Origin: Deltaproteobacteria bacterium
GTDB taxonomy: Bacteria; Desulfobacterota; Desulfobacteria; Desulfobacterales; UBA11574
NCBI GenBank assembly: GCA_019313505.1
Contig: JAFDBA010000105.1
Span: forward strand, 1 to 7,625
Length of the DNA stretch: 7,625 bases
Direction of reading: 5' to 3'
Each line of letters starts with the position of its first letter. Position 1 is the stretch's first letter. The notes under the pieces are model-generated. The model saw only the letters and a program-made list of their open reading frames with translations. It did not search any database and was not told the DNA's origin. The position numbers and the translations under genes are program-made. Positions 1 to 5,353 of this stretch are shown here, in pieces.

Positions 1-3000
1 TCGAACATCGCCTGGTAAAAGGCGGTATCTGAACTTGCCCAACCGATTAACGCCATGGCGAAATTTACCCGTTTGGCTTTCTTGCCTGTCTCTTTTTCGT
101 ACTGAATCTTGAAATCGGCGATCGAGGTGTCTCCACTGTGCATTTCCAATAGCTTTTCCAGAGCTCTTTGCGTCTTTGTGCTGTCGAATGCGATCGGTTC
201 CAGCTTCTCGTCGATAGGGAGCTTTACGCCCATCTGTTCAGCAAGAGCACGCCGTGCACGCTTGGTTCGCAACGCTTCACCATCCAATTTCGTGTCGAAA
301 CGACCCTCTACTACCAGCCTCAGTTGAGGTCGTTTTTTGAGAGCTTTCGAAACCTCATTTAATTTTTCCTGCTCTGGGGGCAGCAGGTGGGAGCTACCGG
401 GATCGAAAGCGATGAAGTCCATTTGCTCGCTCTTGTCGCCAAAAAGGCCACCCAGCGCTCGGAACGGCGCAGTCACGGCTTTGGTGATCAGTTTGACCAA
501 TGCCTGCCAAATCACACGCCCGTATTTGAATTCCGGATGGTCCACGTTACCACGTACCGGTACTGCAACATCGATTTTGCCTTCGGCGTCGGTCAGGAGA
601 GCAATAGCCAGATCCAGCGGCAGGCTGATCGCATTGGGCGCTTCCACTCTCTCGCCGAGGGTGAACTGTTCCAGAAGTACTTCATTGTTTCCTAAAAGTT
701 CGCTGTTCTGAATTTTGTACTCCAGTTTGAGGTTAAGCTTGCCGGATGCGATTTCTCGCCCGGCAAATGTGGCGCTGTAAGGGCTGAACGACTTCATCCT
801 TATATTACGGAACAACACGGTGATGTCAGTGAACGTCTTGGGTGTGAAGGGACTCAACCTACCCTTTACTGTGGTGAATCCGTATTCGTCCACTCGGCCA
901 TCAAACTGGACCGAAGCACGGCTTGTCGGCTCGGAGGAGATGCCCGTAACACTTCCGTTAAAATCAGTCACCTGGGTGGCGAAAGGCAGTACAAGGCTGA
1001 GGTCGGCAAAATCAACGACGCCTTTCTCCACATGAATCCGCTTGAGACTTACCGGAAAAAGTGCCCGATCTTTGCTCGGCACAACAGCCTGGGTTTGCTC
1101 TTGGTGTGTTGCGTTATCGGCACCCACCGCATCTGAGCTCTTTAGCACCTTGGCCAGATTTACACTACGGTCCTTGAAGATCACAACCTTGGCGCCAGGC
1201 TCCAGTAATCTCACCTCTCCGATTTGCAACCGATCAGGTGACAGCCCAAACTTAATTCCATTAGCAGACATCTCCTTCCATTCAATAAATCGTTTGCCGG
1301 TGTCGGCTTCATTCATCCTGAGTTTGTCCAGGCTCACGGAGCCGTTGGCGCGCAACTGTGGGCCTGATTTGGCAGTGTGATAGCTCACGCGGGTCGATGC
1401 GGAGACATTACCAGACTCGAGGGCAAGGGACGTGAACTTGGTTACGGCCGGATGCAGCGGCTTGATGCTTAATCCTATTAATTTCACGCGTGCGTTAGCA
1501 TGGTCACCGATTTGGCTAACCTGGCCACTCACGCTTGCACTTCCACCCTGAACCACCTTGAATGCAGTATTAAAGTCAATCGGTGTCTTTCCATCGTTGG
1601 TGAGATTTTTTAACGATACGCGGATATCTTTCAGATTATAAACAATGTCCGGAATAAAGGTACGGTCTTGCAGCGCAACCCTGAAGCCGTTTAACTCAAA
1701 CGCATCAAGCCGAAACGACCAGGGCTTGCCCTCTGCTCGTGCCTTTTTGCCTGTCTCGATAACTTCGCGTTTAATCAAACCTTTGTCACCAGGGCTTAGC
1801 AGCTCTACCAGCCGAATCTGCCCGTTTTTGTCGCGCACCACGCTTGTTCCACCTTTGGTAGCCTTCACTTGCGTGATCGTTATTGCACGACTGCCGATAT
1901 CGATGCTGCCATCCTCCAATGCGAGCGTGTCAAGCGCGATGAGAGGGATGCCGTCGCCTGCTTCCGAAAGCGCGATGCGACTCAGCTTCACTTTCAGGCC
2001 GTCCACAATCGCTTTTACCGGCCCGCCGCTAACTTCTGCCGACGCTTTCAACACAATATTAAGCCCGCCGACGGCAAGTGCCAAGGGGGTGGTGCGGCTA
2101 CGGTCTGTATAATCCAGCGCAACATTTACGACGTTTACTGCTCCCGTTTTTAGATGCCATGGCTGACTGGTGGGTGTTGAGGCTATGGGGATTGGTGCAT
2201 TCACGTCTGTGGACTCCCGGAGCGTAACAAGCTTCTGCCAGTCTAACAACCCCTTTTCATCCACCGATGCTGCGACCTTACCGTTACGCACAATGATATT
2301 CGGAACCATAAGTTCCCGTGCTTGAAGATCAAAATGCATGTCATTGACTTCAATTGCTTCCAGAGCAAGCAAAGGTGCATTCTTGCCCTTTTCCGTTAAC
2401 AAAAGTTCCTTTAGTGCGAACTTCGCGTCCTGCAACACCAAAAAGGGGGTACGCTTTTGATAATCGAATCGATAGTGGGTGCTGAAGTCCATCTCGCCAG
2501 CAGGCTCGGCAAGGTTCAACTCGTCCTGAGCAAACTTCCATGCTGTGGCCAGCTTGAAACCGGCTATACTTAACTCACCTTCGGAAAAAATATGGTGCAA
2601 AGATATTTCGCCCTGCCAGCCAACCGTGCCGCCACCAGGCAGGTCGGCCTTGACGGTGTAGGGACCTTTATGTTCCGGGAGTGTAGATATTTCTTTGAAT
2701 TCAAGATTGAGGGGCGAAAATGTTTCTGTAGCAGGAGTGGGATTCGATTGATCGCTGAAGGTAAAGCTGCCGTCAACGATCTCAGCGTGTTGTACCAGCA
2801 ACCGTGGGGGGGGACGGTCGGTGGACGGAGAATCTTCCGACTTGGGAAAGCTGTCAGCAAGATCTGCTAAATTAAGACGGCCGTTGTGCTGGATCTCTAC
2901 GTGTAACGACGGTCGTTCTATACGAATTTCAGCAAACGTCCCCGCCCAGTGGAAAAGGCTTGAGAGCTCAAAGTCCAGGAACAGGCGGCCGAAGGCAAAA

Positions 3001-3281
3001 ATAGGGCGACTGTCCGCCTCCTGGAGTACAAAATCTTTGGCATCAAGGGTAAAAAGAAACGGGTTGACACTGACCTCTACAATTGACGCTTTGCGCTTGA
3101 GCTTTTCTGCGGCGTAATTGCTCACATAGCGTTTTAATATCCATGGAGTTAATAAAAATCCAAGCAGGGAATACAACACCACTGCCGCAACTCCAGCCAG
3201 CAGCCAGCGGTTTAAAAGCACCCGCCGCCACCGCCTGGAGACCCCATTGGAATCACTTTCGTTTGTAGTTCGATCAAACAT
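1..3281 (-). CDS. AsmA-like DUF748 family membrane-anchored protein (C-terminus off the window)
   Basis: Reading leftward from the ATG at 3281-3279, 1093 codons are open with no stop, so the gene continues past the left edge. A GGGAG ribosome site lies nine bases before the ATG. Residues 1-25 are basic (RRWRR), 26-48 form one hydrophobic membrane segment, and the rest is a long beta-rich region in the AsmA/TamB style, with repeated units such as 'LPLLALEAIEV' and 'IPLIALDTLAL'. Residues of about 750-946 carry the DUF748 signature, including LTDAEGKIDVAVPVRGNVDHP. From about residue 954, FDPGSSHLLPPEQEKL followed by LRTKRARRALAEQM resembles an OmpA-C-like fold. Family knowledge: an inner-membrane anchor with a large periplasmic part, linked to envelope lipid or outer-membrane homeostasis; the exact role of DUF748 members is unsettled. 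The gene is divergent from everything to its right and richer in G+C. Family assignment is secure; function is not. Confidence 0.9.
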   Translation of the reverse strand, partial: MFDRTTNESDSNGVSRRWRRVLLNRWLLAGVAAVVLYSLLGFLLTPWILKRYVSNYAAEKLKRKASIVEVSVNPFLFTLDAKDFVLQEADSRPIFAFGRLFLDFELSSLFHWAGTFAEIRIERPSLHVEIQHNGRLNLADLADSFPKSEDSPSTDRPPPRLLVQHAEIVDGSFTFSDQSNPTPATETFSPLNLEFKEISTLPEHKGPYTVKADLPGGGTVGWQGEISLHHIFSEGELSIAGFKLATAWKFAQDELNLAEPAGEMDFSTHYRFDYQKRTPFLVLQDAKFALKELLLTEKGKNAPLLALEAIEVNDMHFDLQARELMVPNIIVRNGKVAASVDEKGLLDWQKLVTLRESTDVNAPIPIASTPTSQPWHLKTGAVNVVNVALDYTDRSRTTPLALAVGGLNIVLKASAEVSGGPVKAIVDGLKVKLSRIALSEAGDGIPLIALDTLALEDGSIDIGSRAITITQVKATKGGTSVVRDKNGQIRLVELLSPGDKGLIKREVIETGKKARAEGKPWSFRLDAFELNGFRVALQDRTFIPDIVYNLKDIRVSLKNLTNDGKTPIDFNTAFKVVQGGSASVSGQVSQIGDHANARVKLIGLSIKPLHPAVTKFTSLALESGNVSASTRVSYHTAKSGPQLRANGSVSLDKLRMNEADTGKRFIEWKEMSANGIKFGLSPDRLQIGEVRLLEPGAKVVIFKDRSVNLAKVLKSSDAVGADNATHQEQTQAVVPSKDRALFPVSLKRIHVEKGVVDFADLSLVLPFATQVTDFNGSVTGISSEPTSRASVQFDGRVDEYGFTTVKGRLSPFTPKTFTDITVLFRNIRMKSFSPYSATFAGREIASGKLNLKLEYKIQNSELLGNNEVLLEQFTLGERVEAPNAISLPLDLAIALLTDAEGKIDVAVPVRGNVDHPEFKYGRVIWQALVKLITKAVTAPFRALGGLFGDKSEQMDFIAFDPGSSHLLPPEQEKLNEVSKALKKRPQLRLVVEGRFDTKLDGEALRTKRARRALAEQMGVKLPIDEKLEPIAFDSTKTQRALEKLLEMHSGDTSIADFKIQYEKETGKKAKRVNFAMALIGWASSDTAFYQAMF

Positions 3282-3308
3282 GGCTTATTTCTCCCGCAAC
3301 CGCCCTGT

Positions 3309-3324
3309 GAACGAAAATTCGTTC
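3309..3324. promoter_or_regulatory. 16-bp inverted repeat upstream of the DUF748 gene
   Basis: GAACGAA, two bases, then TTCGTTC form a perfect 7-bp inverted repeat ending 27 bases before the DUF748 start codon. It could be an operator or a small leader hairpin. It does not fit the usual LexA spacing, and no regulator is implied by the sequence. Confidence 0.35.
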
Positions 3325-3334
3325 CAGTAGTCTT

Positions 3335-3495
3335 GACGGTTTCGTAAAAAGTCATGAATTCAACTATAGATGGCTAAGTAAAAAGGTTCATATACAAGGC
3401 GTAGTATTTTTTCAGGAACGAGGCCATACGTGTAGTATGCCGAGTGTCTGCAAAAATACTACAACGCAGTAGATGGGACTTTTTACGACGCCATC
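3335..3495. mobile_element. MITE-like palindromic element with terminal inverted repeats and target duplication
   Basis: The element begins GACGGTTTCGTAAAAAGTC (3335-3353), and the reverse complement of its end (3477-3495) reads GATGGCGTCGTAAAAAGTC: 16 of 19 bases match. Inside is a second stem, GTAGTATTTTTTCAG (3401-3415) pairing with 3448-3462 at 14 of 15 positions, and at the tip GGCCATAC (3422-3429) pairs with GTATGCC (3435-3441) with one bulged C. AGTCTT directly flanks both sides (3329-3334 and 3496-3501), extending to AGTCTTG if the next base is counted. At 161 bp there is no room for a transposase, so it would have to be moved in trans. It lies 54 bp upstream of the DUF748 start and could place a long RNA hairpin in that gene's leader. 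Partial copies occur at 4036, 4485 and 5180. Confidence 0.75.
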
Positions 3496-3541
3496 AGTCT
3501 TGGTTGCTTTGTACAAATCCTCCTGGGTAATCCAGCAGTAT

Positions 3542-3697
3542 CTAAATGATGTCAGATGGTATTAACAGATTGATGATACGATTGCTATAGGTCAATTTAA
3601 ACTTAACCAGGTCATACATATTCACGTCACGCTGGGGGAACGGAATGCTGATGCCTACAGTACCGATAACTGCATTACATTGAGCAAATTTTGTGCC
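3542..3697 (-). pseudogene. Remnant of the C-terminus of an MscS-family mechanosensitive channel gene
   Basis: Read on the minus strand from 3697 to the TAG at 3544-3542, 51 codons are open and contain VGISIPFPQRDVNMYD. IPFPQRDV is the signature near the C-terminus of many MscS/YnaI-type channels. The preceding residues (KFAQCNAVIGT) are only roughly compatible with the family's last amphipathic segment. An in-frame TAG at 3721-3719 lies just upstream, and no start or channel domain can be found further upstream in any frame. It is therefore most likely a decayed 3' end, on the same strand as the DUF748 gene. The call rests on one short motif, so confidence is moderate. Confidence 0.5.
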
Positions 3698-4035
3698 AAA
3701 TTGTAAATCATGTAAGTTCTAGTTCCTTAACCAATCGTTAATACACTCAAATAATGTATTGATGCGTACTTAATGGTGCGTTTTTATATCTCACAATTAA
3801 GCTTTGAAACACAAATGTCTCATAAGACATATTCTAATCCCTTTTTCAGATGCACATAAATTCCTCAAAGCTCTGATTGCAGGGGGTAAGATTATATATT
3901 TTCATGAAAATCAATGGGATGCTTTCCACAAACAACCTTTACTATAGTTGCATAAATAACATGACAAAATGGGTTTAAAAGTAATGATTACATGCCATTA
4001 AACTTGTTTTAACTGTTCTGCTGGAATGAACTCCA

Positions 4036-4070
4036 GATGGCGTCGTAAAAAGTCCCATCTACTGCGTTGT
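4036..4070. repeat. Partial copy of the CGTAAAAAGTC repeat family
   Basis: These 35 bases are the exact reverse complement of 3461-3495, the right end of the 161-bp element. The match stops sharply at 4070, after which the sequence reads GCTGCATTTCG, so this is either a fragment or the end of a variant element. No second terminus is visible to its right. It begins next to a small inverted repeat, CTGGA (4021-4025) and TCCAG (4032-4036). Confidence 0.8.
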
Positions 4071-4155
4071 GCTGCATTTCGTAATCATTCAACGTATAAT
4101 AAGTAATAGTACAATAACCGTGCCAGAATACAGAATCAAGCAGATTTGATATATT

Positions 4156-4172
4156 TTGGCATGAGCATTGCA
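4156..4172 (+). promoter_or_regulatory. Sigma-54 (-24/-12) promoter for the small Cys protein and diiron gene
   Basis: TTGGCATGAGCATTGCA matches the RpoN consensus YTGGCACGRNNNTTGCW at every defined position but one (T for C at 4162). The invariant GG (4158-4159) and GC (4170-4171) are separated by the required 10 bases. Transcription would start near 4183, giving a leader of about 95 bases. The site overlaps an 11-base tandem repeat, TTGCAAGTTAA then TTGCAAGTTAT (4168-4189). A sigma-54 promoter needs an enhancer-binding activator. The palindrome at 3973-4003 lies at a plausible distance but is unproven. Confidence 0.6.
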
Positions 4173-4237
4173 AGTTAATTGCAAGTTATTATATGTTATA
4201 TCTGATGATTGGTAACGATTTTATTACAGAAAAAAAA

Positions 4238-4266
4238 TTGACGGATAATCTTTAACGCGTTAGAAT
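4238..4266 (+). promoter_or_regulatory. Possible sigma-70 promoter overlapping the ribosome site
   Basis: TTGACG (4238-4243) and TAGAAT (4261-4266) each match consensus at five of six positions and are exactly 17 bases apart. The predicted start near 4273 would lie at or beyond the GGAGG ribosome site (4267-4271), giving an almost leaderless message. Either the match is fortuitous or it drives a short-leader transcript. Confidence 0.35.
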
Positions 4267-4277
4267 GGAGGTGTAAA

Positions 4278-4484
4278 ATGGCTGAAAAACGATATAAAAT
4301 TGAAACATTATGCCCACAATGCGGATGCAGCGCAGTATCTCATTTAAATACTGAGGAAATCAGAGAAAGATACGGTGATGTACCCAATGTTGAAATGGAA
4401 TGTAATGAATGCGTAATAAAGTATACAACGGATATGAAAGAAGCCTGTCCTGAATGGGATAAGGAATGCAAGATGAATCAATAA
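4278..4484 (+). CDS. Small seven-cysteine zinc-ribbon-like protein, function unknown
   Basis: A 68-residue soluble protein with no signal peptide. GGAGG (4267-4271) lies six bases before the ATG. Seven cysteines stand at residues 12, 15, 17, 42, 45, 57 and 64: CPQCGC near the start, then ECNEC, then two single cysteines in an acidic tail. Two CxxC knuckles 26 residues apart look like a zinc ribbon or a rubredoxin-like metal site, but I recognise no named family. It is followed after 66 bases by a diiron protein that lacks the rubredoxin domain of classical rubrerythrins, so a role as a separate metal or electron-transfer partner is possible (inference). A sigma-54 promoter match lies about 105 bp upstream. 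The low-G+C codon use agrees with the genes to the right. The ribosome site and patterned cysteines make it very likely to be real. Confidence 0.8.
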   Translation: MAEKRYKIETLCPQCGCSAVSHLNTEEIRERYGDVPNVEMECNECVIKYTTDMKEACPEWDKECKMNQ

Positions 4485-4530
4485 TGATGGCGTCGTAAAA
4501 AGTTAAAAAAACGGCTTTTTACGAATTCAT
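4485..4530. repeat. Short CGTAAAAAG hairpin element between two genes
   Basis: The first base follows directly on the stop codon of the 68-codon gene. TGATGGCGTCGTAAAAAG repeats the end of the larger element, and TCGTAAAAAG (4493-4502) pairs perfectly with CTTTTTACGA (4515-4524) across a 12-base loop. It looks like a collapsed copy keeping only the two ends. It sits inside the likely transcript, 20 bases before the next start codon, so it could affect mRNA processing or the ratio of the two proteins. It lacks the GC-rich stem and U-tract of a normal terminator. Confidence 0.75.
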
Positions 4531-4550
4531 AAAAAATAAAGGTAAAAAAG

Positions 4551-5027
4551 ATGGTATATGATTTTACTGCAGATGACGTATTTGAAATGGCCGAACAGCT
4601 TGAAAGAAATGGAGCCAAGTTTTACAGAACAGCGGCTGAGAACGTTGCCGATCCTTCTGCCAAAGACCTTTTGCTTGGGCTTGCTGCAATGGAAGATGAA
4701 CATTTAAAGACATTTGCTTCTTTAAAAGCCGATCTGACCGAGGCTGAAAAAACAACAACCTTTTTTGACCCGGAAGATGAATCTGCCCTTTATCTTCGCG
4801 CACTTGCGGACACACGTGTTTTCTTTGAAAAAGAGATCGATGTTTCATCAATGAAAGATATCCTCAAAGCTGCCATTCTGGCTGAGAAAGACTCAATCGT
4901 CTTTTATCTGGGCATGAAGGATTTTGTCCCGAATCAACTGGGAAAGAACAGGCTGGATACGATTATCAAAGAGGAGATGGGGCATATCAGAATTCTCAGC
5001 AAAGAGCTTGTTTCTCTTAAAAAATAA
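4551..5027 (+). CDS. Ferritin-like diiron protein (rubrerythrin-type, no rubredoxin domain)
   Basis: A 158-residue cytoplasmic four-helix protein. Likely diiron ligands follow the rubrerythrin pattern: E18 (in ERNGAKFY), E48 and H51 (EDEH), E112 (AEKDSIVFY), and E142 and H145 (EEMGH). The two halves repeat the helix plan, with an FY motif after the first ligand of each. Classical rubrerythrins have an N- or C-terminal rubredoxin domain with CxxC pairs; this protein has no cysteine at all and ends soon after the fourth helix. Family knowledge: such proteins reduce hydrogen peroxide or handle iron in anaerobes, using electrons from rubredoxin-like donors. AAAGG (4538-4542) eight bases before the ATG is a modest ribosome site. 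It is probably co-transcribed with the upstream cysteine protein across the hairpin element. The exact substrate is unknown; a plain iron-binding role is an alternative. Confidence 0.88.
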   Translation: MVYDFTADDVFEMAEQLERNGAKFYRTAAENVADPSAKDLLLGLAAMEDEHLKTFASLKADLTEAEKTTTFFDPEDESALYLRALADTRVFFEKEIDVSSMKDILKAAILAEKDSIVFYLGMKDFVPNQLGKNRLDTIIKEEMGHIRILSKELVSLKK

Positions 5028-5038
5028 TTTTCATGCCT

Positions 5039-5078
5039 GTCTCATGATACATGTGTGTATCAAACCTAAATATGAGAC
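5039..5078 (+). terminator. Nested hairpin after the diiron gene, possible weak terminator
   Basis: Eleven bases after the stop codon, GTCTCAT (5039-5045) pairs with ATGAGAC (5072-5078), and directly inside it GATACA (5046-5051) pairs with TGTATC (5056-5061). GATTTTC follows. The stems are A+T-rich and the T-run is short, so it may instead be a 3' stabilising structure. Confidence 0.4.
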
Positions 5079-5102
5079 GATTTTCAATCGTAAACGTTCA
5101 GC

Positions 5103-5127
5103 CACAAAGACATGGAGACACCAAAGA
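5103..5127. repeat. Degenerate octamer tandem, CACAAAGA type
   Basis: Three near-copies follow each other: CACAAAGA, CATGGAGA and CACCAAAGA. The pattern resembles the intergenic CACAGAGACACGGAG-type repeats that I recall from deltaproteobacterial genomes (unverified). It is short, and chance cannot be excluded. Confidence 0.3.
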
Positions 5128-5179
5128 TTATAATATAATTCTTTTAATGCCATTTTTAATAAGAAGCACGTTAAAATTG

Positions 5180-5224
5180 ATGATCTCGTAAAAAGTCACG
5201 AATTCAACTACAGATGGCTAAGTA
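5180..5224. repeat. Partial copy (left end) of the CGTAAAAAGTC repeat family
   Basis: Positions 5187-5224 match 3343-3380, the left end of the 161-bp element, at 36 of 38 bases in the same orientation. Similarity ends abruptly at 5224. The outermost bases (TGATGATCT against TGACGGTTT) are more diverged. No matching right end is seen before 5353, so this is a truncated or rearranged copy lying about 85 bp upstream of a promoter match. Confidence 0.78.
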
Positions 5225-5308
5225 TTTACGCTTGTCCCACACCTGCTGGGTTGCTCTTAAGATGTAAAGATCGCAGAGAGATTCTATTCTTTAAAAAATA
5301 TTCCCCAT

Positions 5309-5325
5309 CTGGCACGAAACTTGAA
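5309..5325 (+). promoter_or_regulatory. Sigma-54-type promoter for the exported redoxin pair
   Basis: CTGGCACGAAACTTGAA fits YTGGCACGRNNNTTGCW except that the -12 C is A (5324). The GG at 5311-5312 is correctly spaced from 5323-5324. The start would fall near 5336, three bases before the ribosome site, giving a leader of about 18 bases. The changed -12 base is usually well conserved, so this site is less certain than the one at 4156. Confidence 0.5.
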
Positions 5326-5338
5326 CCCATTTTTTAAT

Positions 5339-5346
5339 AGGAGGTG
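5339..5346 (+). promoter_or_regulatory. Ribosome binding site fixing the start at 5354
   Basis: AGGAGGTG is a near-perfect anti-16S match. GGAGG (5340-5344) lies nine bases before the ATG at 5354. It rules out the in-frame TTG at 5321, which lies upstream of it and overlaps the promoter match. Confidence 0.85.
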
Positions 5347-5353
5347 TATAGTC

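Larger units (their letters stand above)
3282..4277. other. Divergent intergenic region, about 1 kb, with no intact gene
   Basis: This A+T-rich spacer lies between the minus-strand DUF748 gene and the plus-strand 68-codon gene. It holds the MITE-like element, an MscS gene remnant, a partial repeat copy and the promoter sites listed separately. The stretch from about 3720 to 4020 shows only short open frames without start codons or ribosome sites, plus a palindrome at 3981-3991 inside weaker outer arms (3973-4003). I see no other feature there. Confidence 0.7.
5028..5353. other. Intergenic region with repeats and a promoter
   Basis: This 326-bp spacer contains the nested hairpin, a degenerate octamer repeat (5103-5127), a partial copy of the CGTAAAAAGTC family and a sigma-54-type promoter match. 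Positions 5225-5305 show only a weak CCCA/TGGG inverted repeat near 5236-5250. No coding frame is convincing. Confidence 0.65.

Noticed and set aside
109..3117. Plus-strand open frames of 60-155 codons (for example 1645-2112) and small minus-strand frames inside this stretch
   Set aside because: They all overlap the continuous 1093-codon minus-strand DUF748 frame, lack ribosome sites, and their sequences look like complement translations.
3309..3324. LexA/SOS box
   Set aside because: The half-sites GAAC and GTTC are eight bases apart, which does not fit the known GAAC-N4-GTTC or direct GAAC-N7-GAAC arrangements.
3801..3947. A 48-codon plus-strand open stretch containing GGKIIYFHENQWDAF
   Set aside because: It has no start codon, no ribosome site and no family I recognise; probably chance, or too decayed to name.
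4494..4523. Rho-independent terminator after the 68-codon gene
   Set aside because: The stem is mostly A-T pairs and no T-run follows on either strand outside the stem; the sequence matches the repeat family instead.
4564..4851. Minus-strand 95-codon frame
   Set aside because: It lies antisense within the diiron gene, whose ligand pattern is complete; no ribosome site or family match.
3335..5224. CRISPR array
   Set aside because: The repeats are irregularly spaced, palindromic, of different lengths and without uniform spacers.
5321..5353. Earlier TTG start for the thioredoxin-fold protein
   Set aside because: It would place the strong AGGAGGTG site inside the gene, spoil the signal peptide's basic start, and overlap the -12 promoter box.
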